A stretch of 64,000 bases of DNA, taken from contig CAZWMT010000001.1 of the NCBI GenBank assembly GCA_964635055.1, positions 220,656 through 284,655 on the forward strand, read 5' to 3'. Source of the DNA: JAEUJM01 sp964635055. Lineage in GTDB: Bacteria > Actinomycetota > Acidimicrobiia > Acidimicrobiales > DATDAH01. This document shows positions 52,501 to 64,000 of the stretch, piece after piece. A program made the position numbers and the translations under genes. The notes beneath the pieces were generated by a model. That model was given only the letters and a program-made list of their open reading frames with translations, did not search any database and was not told the DNA's origin. Numbering within the stretch: position 1 is the first letter of the stretch; each line of letters begins with the position of its first letter.

Positions 52501-52897
52501 CGATCCAGGCACAGATCGATCTTGTCCCTCGGCGCCTCCTCGACATCGATTCGCTGGTTGCCGCCAACTTCGAGTGGCTGCTCGCCGCGTCGAGCGACGG
52601 CGTCGACGTGCAGCGGTGGTGGCACATCGCCCGCCAATCGGCACGCCACCTCCGCACCCCTGGGCCGAACCTCAGCGCCCATCTCGAGAGTCGTGAGCCG
52701 CCGCAGGGAACCGTCTCGTGGGCCGGCGTGCCGAAGGCGTCACTCGCACTCGCGACGCTCGCCATTGCCGACGAGGACAGTCGCGCCGAGGCAATCAGCC
52801 TCCTCGCCGAGGCCCACTCGTGGGCACCCCGACTGGTCGGCCGCGATCTCGTGCTCGCCTGTCTGCTCCAGTGGCTCGATGACCAGGAGGTCGCCCC

Positions 52898-52901
<4 letters not shown>
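49527..52901 (+). CDS. Unrecognised 1124-residue protein, partner of DUF1998 helicase
   Basis: It is not a family I can name. Residues about 1-230 are helical (LRVERDLRMRLAGRRLIAEI, LDAYAERLANTYPALTATYL, YLVAHGVYQYSAGDYWSG). Residues about 270-830 are beta-rich with several Ig-like or sandwich units (LRSVWVLAPDETRYEARDRA, IELLVRVPRVQWGLSMIDDP, LRLWSRDRPWDEPVGAPI, GEYRAELAIDDGWG). Residues about 850-1124 are helical again. No nuclease, ATPase or methylase motif was seen. GTG 49527 has GGAGGGG just upstream. Its stop overlaps the helicase start by 4 bp (GTGA). The layout of a large unknown protein plus a DUF1998 helicase is that of Druantia-type systems. Confidence 0.7.
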
Positions 52902-57953
<5,052 letters not shown>

Positions 57954-57964
<11 letters not shown>

Positions 57965-58340
57965 GGTCGTCCCGCCCGAGGACAGTTGCGACGGCGTTCA
58001 CCACACGGACATCGTCCTCGAGCCCGACCGGGCTGCGAGTGTCGTTGTCGACATCACCCGCCAGCACGAAGTACTCGACCGCTGCGGCCAGGAGCTGCTG
58101 CTCCTCCTCCGCCAGGGCATCGATGCCGTGGATGAGCTGGTGGAGCACGCCGGCCACGGCTCGGCCGAGATCCATCTCGACGAACTCATCGTCATCCGCC
58201 GCGTCCTGAAGGAACCGGAGATGCGAGTCCACCTTCTCGTCCATCCCGGGCGCGGCAGCGACGCCATCACCGATGAGCCCCACGAGCTGCTGGTACTCCT
58301 TCGGCGACAGCAGCCCTTCCAACTCGGCGAGGGTCCCCAT
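57954..58340 (-). CDS. Small acidic protein with YkvA/DUF1232-like end
   Basis: A 128-residue protein, mostly helical (TLAELEGLLSPKEYQQLVGL, VAGVLHQLIHGIDALAEEEQ, LLAAAVEYFVLAGDVDNDTR). The last third resembles DUF1232/YkvA proteins, in which Y-F-x-x-P-D-D-x-I-P-D precedes a D-D-A-x-V-x-x-A-V segment; here it reads YFVLAGDVDND...GLEDDVRVVNAVATVLG. Its 3' end overlaps the helicase stop by 11 bp on the opposite strand. TAGCGT sits 7 nt before ATG 58340. The compact convergent position suggests it belongs to the same defence module, perhaps as an inhibitor or immunity factor. Confidence 0.55.
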
Positions 58341-58471
58341 CGAGCAGACGCTATGCGAGTCGTCGGGGCAGCACGTTCCGTCCCCCGCGATCCGGATGAA
58401 TCACATGGCTGTGATATTACAATGTGCATCCCAGAGGTCGACTAGCGCAAGATTTCTGCGATAGTTTCCGT
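58341..58471. promoter_or_regulatory. Divergent, AT-rich promoter region
   Basis: TAGCGT (minus strand, 58348-58353) serves the small acidic gene, and GATAGT (58460-58465) with 6 nt to ATG 58472 serves the AAA ATPase gene. Between them lies a clearly AT-richer stretch (GATATTACAATGTGCATCC) with short palindromic pieces such as ATGTGCAT. Confidence 0.5.
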
Positions 58472-59818
58472 ATGAGCATCCGGGATGAAGGATCTGAGCC
58501 GTCCGTGCTGCTCTCGTTCAGGAGCGCCAATGCACGATCCTTCCGCGAGGAGCTCACGCTCTCGCTGCTCGCGACAGGTATGGCCGAGAAGGCCTACGTC
58601 CGCGACGTGCCCTGGCGGGCGGGTGGTACGCCGTTGTCCGTCCTTCCGGTCGCCGGCATCTTCGGCGCGAACGCCTCCGGCAAGAGCAATGTCCTGAGGG
58701 TCATGGCCGACATGCGCCACCTCGTGCTGCACTCGTTCCGGCACGGCGATCCCGTTGGCGGCGTCGCCCGGCGGCCCTTCGTGCTCGACGAGGCCTCGCG
58801 CCGTGCGCCGACGGAGTTCGAGATCCACCTGGTACTCCACGGCGTTCGCCACGAGTACGGCTTCGTCGTTGACGACAAGCGGGTGCTCGAAGAGTGGGCG
58901 TTCCGGTACCCGAAGGGTCGCAGTGCCCTGCTGTTCCGGCGCGAAGGTGACGACATCGAGTTCGGCACCGTCGAGCGTCACCGGTCGCGAGCAGTGCGCG
59001 AGTTGCTACGCCCCAATGCCCTCTACCTTTCCACGGCCGCATCGGCGGGCCATCCGACCCTCTTGCCGCTCTACGAGTGGTTCAGCCGCAACCTCCTCCT
59101 CGCTGAGGCCGACAGTCGCCACTACCGGCAGGCCTTCACGGCCTCGCTCCTCAACGACAGTGCCTCACGCGCGCAGGTGATGTCGCTCCTTCAAGCAGCA
59201 GACCTTGGGGTGACCGGGGCTCGCCTTCGTGAGGTGGACCCACTGATGCAGGACAGGATGCGCCGGGCGGTGCGCATCCTGAACGGCATCGACGAGGATG
59301 CCGACGGCGACGAGGGGCCGCAGTTCGAGCAGTTCGGTGTGCGGCTGCTCCATCAGGGGCCGGACGGTGGCGTCGAGCTCGAGCCCGAGGACGAGTCCCT
59401 GGGCACATTGGTGTGGTTCGGCTTGATCGGCCCCGTCATCCAGGCCCTCGAGTCCGGATCGGTGTTCCTGGCCGACGAGCTCGACGCCAGCCTGCACCCC
59501 ACACTGGCGGACCAGCTCCTACGCCTGTTCCAAGACCCGGAGACCAACCCGAACCGTGCGCAGGTGGTGTTCAACTCGCACGACGCCTCTCTGCTGGGCG
59601 ACGCCAGCGGCGAACGACTGCTCGGTCGGGACCAGATCTGGTTTACCGAAAAGCACCGCAGCGGCTCGACGCGTCTCTATCCGCTCAGCGACCTCGACCC
59701 ACGCAAGCAAGAAGCGGTGGGCAAGCGCTATCTCGCGGGGCGCTACGGGGCCGTGCCCATCCTCTTGCCGGGGGAGTTCACCAGCGCCGCCGAGCTGATC
59801 ACCGCCGGCGACCGGTGA
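58472..59818 (+). CDS. AAA15/OLD-like ATPase, AbiLi/RloA-type
   Basis: A 448-residue ABC-class ATPase: AGIFGANASGKSNVLRVMAD near residue 60 (Walker A GANASGKS), KRVLEEWAFR, NALYLSTAASAGH, LGTLVWFGLIGPVIQ (signature region), VFLADELDASLHPTLADQLL near 330 (Walker B with catalytic Glu) and VVFNSHDASLLG near 365 (switch His). This is the AAA_15/AAA_21 protein that pairs with RloB in AbiL-type abortive-infection systems. ATG 58472 was chosen by the GATAGT element 6 nt upstream. The RloB gene follows after one base, so both are made together. Confidence 0.85.
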   Translation: MSIRDEGSEPSVLLSFRSANARSFREELTLSLLATGMAEKAYVRDVPWRAGGTPLSVLPVAGIFGANASGKSNVLRVMADMRHLVLHSFRHGDPVGGVARRPFVLDEASRRAPTEFEIHLVLHGVRHEYGFVVDDKRVLEEWAFRYPKGRSALLFRREGDDIEFGTVERHRSRAVRELLRPNALYLSTAASAGHPTLLPLYEWFSRNLLLAEADSRHYRQAFTASLLNDSASRAQVMSLLQAADLGVTGARLREVDPLMQDRMRRAVRILNGIDEDADGDEGPQFEQFGVRLLHQGPDGGVELEPEDESLGTLVWFGLIGPVIQALESGSVFLADELDASLHPTLADQLLRLFQDPETNPNRAQVVFNSHDASLLGDASGERLLGRDQIWFTEKHRSGSTRLYPLSDLDPRKQEAVGKRYLAGRYGAVPILLPGEFTSAAELITAGDR

Positions 59819-59819
59819 A

Positions 59820-60437
59820 GTGAACCGGAAGCCGAGACCGGTAGACCCACGGGTAGGCGCCCGTGCCCCCCAGCGCAGGCAGTTCCTCGTCTTCACGGAG
59901 GGAGAGAAGACGGAGACGGACTACCTCCGCCACTACTGGCGTCTCCACCTGGAGTCGGTGACCGTGACGGTCGACGGGTTCCACGGCCCACCTCACCTGC
60001 TCGTCGACCGTGCCGTCGATACGATCCGCGCCGAGAAGCGCGAAACCCGGAACGGCGGCGGGCGGCCCTACGACGAGGTCTGGTGTGCCTTCGACCGCGA
60101 CCAGCATCCGCACATCCCTGCGACCTTGGACAAGGCCCGAGCCAACGGCATTGGCATCGCGTTCTCCGTCCCGTGCATCGAACTGTGGTTCATCCTGCAC
60201 TTCCGCGACCAACAGGCCCACCTCGAGGGAGACGCCGCGCAGGCTGCCTCCTTCGGACTACTCGGGTGCGAGAAAGCGCTGTCGAGCGCGGCGCTCGATC
60301 AGCTTGCGGCCAACTACCCCGAAGCGAGGCGGCGCGCCCAGGCCCTGGATGTCAAGCACGAGGGGGATGATTCTCCCCCGCACACGAACCCGAGCAGCAC
60401 GATGTGGCGGCTCATCGACCAGATCCGCGGCGCGTAG
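59820..60437 (+). CDS. RloB-family protein (AbiLii-type)
   Basis: A 205-residue protein of the RloB family: RRQFLVFTEGEKTETDYLRH near residue 20-40 (Glu of a Toprim-like fold), YDEVWCAFDRDQHPHIPATL near 84 (Asp-x-Asp), GIAFSVPCIELWFILHF, and LGCEKALSSAALDQLAANYP. It is probably the nuclease-like effector controlled by the upstream ATPase. GTG 59820 lies one base after the ATPase stop. The pair corresponds to AbiLi/AbiLii and to the rloA/rloB genes often found inside restriction loci. Confidence 0.85.
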   Translation: MNRKPRPVDPRVGARAPQRRQFLVFTEGEKTETDYLRHYWRLHLESVTVTVDGFHGPPHLLVDRAVDTIRAEKRETRNGGGRPYDEVWCAFDRDQHPHIPATLDKARANGIGIAFSVPCIELWFILHFRDQQAHLEGDAAQAASFGLLGCEKALSSAALDQLAANYPEARRRAQALDVKHEGDDSPPHTNPSSTMWRLIDQIRGA

Positions 60438-60498
60438 GCAGGTCAGCCCAGTTCCTTGGGGCTGGCGGGTAGAAATGCGTCGGTCCCGGCTGCCGCCC

Positions 60499-61416
60499 TC
60501 ACCCTGTGGCGCTCAACGACAGATCGACGTAGCGGTCGTGGAAAGCGTCGAGCCACTGCGCCCGGACAGCGTCGGTGGCGACAACGGGCTTCCACGCCGC
60601 GACGATCTGGTTGATCGGCCGGACGACCATCGACGACGGCGGATCGACTAGGAGCGCGGCGTAGCCGCTCACGGCCTTGGTGAGATCGGCGTCGAGGGGG
60701 TGACCGACCACCATCACCCGTCCCGATGCGTACTCACTCGCAGGGTGGCGGCGGAGCGCCTCGACCAGCAGGTGGTTGCGCCACAGTTGGTACCACTTCG
60801 GGTTCGCCAGTTCGGCTAGCGCATCCCGCCGCCAGACACCGTCGAACCAACCGGTGAGCTGGCGGTAGTGGGCGGTCCGCTCGGGTGGATTCTTCCTGGA
60901 GAACGGCTCGGTGAGCTTCGTCTCGATCCCCAGGAACGCCCGCCGGCCGTCGTGGCGCGCATAGTCCACGAACGCGTCGAACGATGTGTGATCGCCGAGG
61001 TACTCGGCGATCGGCTCGGGGCGGTATTCGATCTTCACCTCGTTGATACGGACCACTTCGCCGGGCAGCAACGCGTTCATCAGCTGCGTCGCCAGCTTCC
61101 GGTTCGTCTTCGGCACGAGTGGCCCGAACAGGTTGAAGCACATGGGCTGGCTGGAGAGCAGATTGTGGAAGCACCGGTAGTCCTTGTCGCCGAGCCGCCT
61201 CTTGGCCACCTCGTGGATCTCGTCAGTCAGGAAGTTCGCACCCTTGGCCGCGTCCCCGGCGCGCAGGCAACTCCCCGAGAGCGGGCCACCGGCGGATGGA
61301 CCGTTGCCATATCGAACGTCCAGACGGACCTCCCGCCACCACGACTGGTGCTGTCGCATCTCGGCGATGAAGCCCTTCTCGCCGTCGACCTGTGGACCGA
61401 GATCAATACCCGCCAC
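60499..61416 (-). CDS. Putative restriction endonuclease, PGN_0703-like
   Basis: A 305-residue protein. LGDKDYRCFHNLLSSQPMCFNLFGPL near residues 75-100 and TSFDAFVDYARHDGRRAFLGIETKLTEPF near 145-170 give a D...E-x-K arrangement (D in FDAFVDY, IETK) of the PD-(D/E)XK nuclease fold. The overall sequence resembles PGN_0703-type putative restriction endonucleases. No methyltransferase is next to it, so it may target modified or invading DNA alone or work with the AbiL pair. GTG 61416 follows GGGGGAGCA. It is convergent with the RloB gene. Confidence 0.65.
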   Translation of the reverse strand: MAGIDLGPQVDGEKGFIAEMRQHQSWWREVRLDVRYGNGPSAGGPLSGSCLRAGDAAKGANFLTDEIHEVAKRRLGDKDYRCFHNLLSSQPMCFNLFGPLVPKTNRKLATQLMNALLPGEVVRINEVKIEYRPEPIAEYLGDHTSFDAFVDYARHDGRRAFLGIETKLTEPFSRKNPPERTAHYRQLTGWFDGVWRRDALAELANPKWYQLWRNHLLVEALRRHPASEYASGRVMVVGHPLDADLTKAVSGYAALLVDPPSSMVVRPINQIVAAWKPVVATDAVRAQWLDAFHDRYVDLSLSATG

Positions 61417-61505
61417 TGCTCCCCCTCACCCCGCTCGTGTCGCGAGTCCAGAGCATGACGCACCGGCGGCGCCCATGCCGACGACAGCCGGGACGCCGAC
61501 GTCGC

Positions 61506-62176
61506 TCAGTACCAGATCGCCACTTCGCGGCCGTCGTAGGACGGCTCGGGTGGATCAGGCAGCGTTGCCGCATCGCCACGGGCGATCCGGTTCGCAGTCC
61601 ACGCCGCCGCAGCGGCGTCCAGAACGTCATCGACTGCGGCTCGGCCGGCATCCCCGAGGTCGGATGGCAGAACGATTCCCTCGGCAGCCAGCAGGTCACG
61701 GCGCCGTTGCGCCCCTTCCCACGACTTCTTTCTGGGGAGCTCCACGCGGGCCATCGCCCGGAACGAGACCTCGGGGTGAACCTCGTAGATGCGGTCATCA
61801 GCCGTCGCGAGGGCGTCGACCTCCCGGATCTTCGGCAAGAGCGCCCACGCCTGCTGCGACAGTTTGGGGTGGGCGTTGTCGGCGAGCCAGGCATTCGCCG
61901 ATGCGTAGTCCGCCATGCCCAGGCCTCGTACCGAGGCGCCGGGAAGACCGAGGACCCGCGAGGCTTGATGAACGACCGGGCAGCGATGTCGGCCTGACGG
62001 ACGCCGGCGGTCGTCGCCCCGATCGGGATGTCCACACCGATGATCTCTACAGGTTCGACTGCCGCCACCATCGCCAAGAGTCCGTCGGCCAACAGTGCCC
62101 AGGCGAAGGCGCCGTCGTCCAAGACAACCCCGACCCAGCCGAGCTTTCCGGCCGCATCCACCCCGAGGACCCGCAC
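61506..62176 (-). pseudogene. Frameshifted DUF429 protein
   Basis: Two overlapping frames together make one DUF429 protein. The first begins VRVLGVDAAGKLGWVGVVL and reaches IIGVDIPIGATT, VRQADIAARSF and GSSVFPAPRYEAW. The second continues MADYASANAWLADNAHPKLS, QQAWALLPKIREVDALATAD, YEVHPEVSFRAMA and PRKKSWEGAQRRRDLLAAEG. The switch is near 61911-61922, consistent with a one-base change. DUF429 proteins have an RNase H-like fold, with D in GVD and DIPIG. Either the gene is dead or the sequence has an error; the start is GTG 62176. Confidence 0.8.
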
Positions 62177-62467
62177 GAGCGCAAGTCTGACCGCGACAGA
62201 CCGCCTTCATGCTCGATGCTCGGCCGAACAAACGAGGATCGGCCCGGCGCGGAGCCGGGCCGATCCAAGATCACGGGCTGAAGACCAGCGGCCCACACCC
62301 GGCCCGAGAACTCTAGCGATGTGTCCACCGGGCAGCAGCAGATCTGCCTCGCCGCGACGTCGCGAACGCGGATCACTTCAGTAGAGCTCACGTGACTCTG
62401 ATATGGGACTTGTGACACTTATAGAGCACCGTCTGCGGTCGTTCGACCAGGACAGGAGGCGAACCGA

Positions 62468-62911
62468 ATGCGAACTTCGCCTGTGAACGTCGTCGATCCC
62501 AAGGAGCTGGGCGATGCCGAGCGCGACCAGCTCAGCCACATCGCCGACGATGCCGTCCGCAGCGGCACGATCGATATTGCGTCTCTTCCCGAACCTGTCC
62601 GCGCTCAGCTCTTGTTTGCCATCGACGCGTACGCACGTGGCGAGACCGTCGCGGCAGTCGCCGGCGGCAAGGCGCTGACATCGAGCGAAGCGGCGAAGTT
62701 GCTCGGCATGTCGCGCACGCACCTTGCGCGCCTGTGTGGCGAAGGCCGCATCGACAGCTACAGCGTCGGCAACGCCCTTCGCGTCCCTGCCGAGGAAGTC
62801 ATGCGCATCCTCACCGAACGAGGTCGCGCCAAAACCGAAGCGCGCGAGGCGGCGGCCACCGCTGATCAGCGTCGACGAACGCGGACTGCCCGTGGTGTTG
62901 TTGAGCCCTGA
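62468..62911 (+). CDS. HTH DNA-binding protein, orphan antitoxin-like
   Basis: A 147-residue protein. Residues about 75-115 are an excisionase-type helix-turn-helix (TSSEAAKLLGMSRTHLARLC, then GRIDSYSVGNALRVPAEEVM). The N-terminal 70 residues and the basic C-terminal helix (RAKTEAREAAATADQRRR) match antitoxins that precede PIN-domain toxins. Here no PIN or other toxin gene follows; the next gene runs the opposite way and ends 28 bp downstream. AGGAGG stands 7 nt before ATG 62468. Two GTGAC-N8-AT repeats (62391-62422 region) upstream may be its operator. Confidence 0.7.
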   Translation: MRTSPVNVVDPKELGDAERDQLSHIADDAVRSGTIDIASLPEPVRAQLLFAIDAYARGETVAAVAGGKALTSSEAAKLLGMSRTHLARLCGEGRIDSYSVGNALRVPAEEVMRILTERGRAKTEAREAAATADQRRRTRTARGVVEP

Positions 62912-62938
62912 GCACCGCCAAGAGGAAGAGTCAGTCAG

Positions 62939-63937
62939 TCATGTCTCCAACGATGTGGACCTGCTAAGCCTCTCGGGTGGACGCCAGCGGATCTGATACC
63001 GCATCTTCAATGGCGGATCAACTCTGCCAAACGACATCAACCATCCCGGAACACCATCGACAACGGCACGGGCTACGGACGAACTCCGACTAAGCGCCTC
63101 AGTCTCCATTGCGTCGATCGTTGTCTTATCAGACAGAGCCACCGGACCAATCGGTTCGGCGGCGAGTTCATCAGGTATGAATACACTCATGTCAAACCGG
63201 CCAGTCGGATAGTTCACGCGACGAGCGGAATAGTCGTAGTCGCGAGGACCGAGAGCGGAGCCAGTCGTTGCAGCTAGCAAATCCTCACGAAAAGCTCGGC
63301 GGTAGACCGGGAAATCAATCTTCAGGGCAAAGTCTGCCGTCTCCCCTTCACGCAGTGGGGGCACATACCGCACATGGAACGCGTAGGTGGCGCCAACGGA
63401 TTGATGTGGTGGCATGATTTCGTAATCGCCGTCACCCGACCGAGCAAACCTGACCATCTCCACGAGAGGTGCATTCTCGGCGGTAAAACTCGCCAGTCTT
63501 TCGTCACCACGGGTGAAGTCCACAAGCGTGTGCTTCAGAACTCCAGCCACATTGGCTCGGACGGCTAGCCGGCACTGATAGGTCGCCGCCCACCAACCGT
63601 CTGACGAGTCAGATCTCCTGAAGGCCCATTGCGTGTCAATGACATCGCATACGAACGGAGCCACCTCATCCTTAGCGGATATCGCAGTTGGAGGTTGTTG
63701 CCGCCTAGATCGGTCGAGTAGCAACCCGACATTCAAAGCGATGCTCACCACTAGCACGGCTACCGCTGGGACGGTAGGCACGGTCTTAGGCAGTCGATCT
63801 GCCAAGTCAAACATCACCGCGAGGACGGGCAGCGCTCCTGCCACGCCGATGATGCCCATGACCCATATCCGAGAGAGGCCACTGGCTCCGCCGGGGGGTT
63901 GACCCTCGGCCGCCCGTTTATCGACGATCGGCGACAC
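62939..63937 (-). CDS. Hypothetical two-helix membrane protein, lower GC
   Basis: A 332-residue protein. Two transmembrane helices lie at about residues 24-43 (IWVMGIIGVAGALPVLAVMF) and 55-73 (VPAVAVLVVSIALNVGLLL). The soluble rest is beta-rich (AATYQCRLAVRANVAGVLKH, ATYAFHVRYVPPLREGETAD) and matches nothing I know. Codon use is less GC-rich than in all other genes of the window, a sign of recent transfer. The GTG 63937 start has no clear ribosome site, so the 5' end is uncertain. The last 63 bp of the window show no gene. Confidence 0.6.
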   Translation of the reverse strand: MSPIVDKRAAEGQPPGGASGLSRIWVMGIIGVAGALPVLAVMFDLADRLPKTVPTVPAVAVLVVSIALNVGLLLDRSRRQQPPTAISAKDEVAPFVCDVIDTQWAFRRSDSSDGWWAATYQCRLAVRANVAGVLKHTLVDFTRGDERLASFTAENAPLVEMVRFARSGDGDYEIMPPHQSVGATYAFHVRYVPPLREGETADFALKIDFPVYRRAFREDLLAATTGSALGPRDYDYSARRVNYPTGRFDMSVFIPDELAAEPIGPVALSDKTTIDAMETEALSRSSSVARAVVDGVPGWLMSFGRVDPPLKMRYQIRWRPPERLSRSTSLET

Positions 63938-64000
63938 CAGAACTACGACAGAGCCCCGCGGAGTGGTGGGATTCGAGGGTGTGATCCTCGGTGTGTTCAG

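Overview
The window is very GC-rich, with G or C at almost every third codon position. It carries actinobacterial-type genes: an AddA/AddB-like helicase-nuclease pair, a UvrD2-like helicase with an HRDC end, and a type III Wadjet cassette of DUF2397/DUF2398/TIGR02680/DUF2399 proteins. An actinobacterium, probably of the class Acidimicrobiia, fits best; this is inference from gene content and style, because no rRNA or single-copy phylogenetic marker is present. No tRNA, rRNA or CRISPR array was seen. Many genes start exactly 6 nt after a TANNNT-like -10 element. This points to widespread leaderless mRNAs and was used here to choose start codons.

Layout. 1-4.7 kb: end of a degenerate GGDEF protein, a GT39-like membrane glycosyltransferase, an HSL-type esterase, and a thioredoxin gene behind a CsoR/CstR-like operator. 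4.8-16.9 kb: a DNA-repair block (AddB-like, AddA-like, a small coiled protein, UvrD/PcrA-like helicase with HRDC), then an ADP-ribosylglycohydrolase fused to a dual-specificity phosphatase. 16.9-29.2 kb: a two-gene nucleotidyltransferase/antitoxin-like pair, an SDR, a RecQ helicase with a phosphoribosyltransferase-like tail next to a DprA-like gene, a cupin, two alpha/beta hydrolases (one apparently starting at ATC), small zinc-ribbon proteins, a phasin-like gene, and repeat-rich non-coding stretches.

29.6-62 kb is a defence island. It holds a complete Wadjet III operon (jetABCD, minus strand). Next is a decayed DUF4143 ATPase, then a three-gene operon led by an archaeo-eukaryotic-primase/DEAD helicase of the kind found in TOTE conflict systems. 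A toxin-antitoxin-like HTH/nucleotidyltransferase operon is split by an IS110 element whose left end carries guide-like sequences matching the insertion site. An intact DUF4143 ATPase, a pentapeptide-repeat membrane protein and an EVE/PUA-like protein follow. Then comes a two-gene system of an unrecognised 1124-residue protein plus a 1688-residue DEAD/DEAH-DUF1998 helicase (Druantia-like layout), an AbiL-type AAA ATPase/RloB pair, a PGN_0703-type putative restriction endonuclease, a frameshifted DUF429 gene, an orphan HTH antitoxin, and a lower-GC membrane protein at the edge.

The least understood cassettes are 49527-57964 (with the convergent 57954-58340 gene) and 38894-42499. Both have operon-tight spacing and proteins without a recognised function beside large nucleic-acid helicases.
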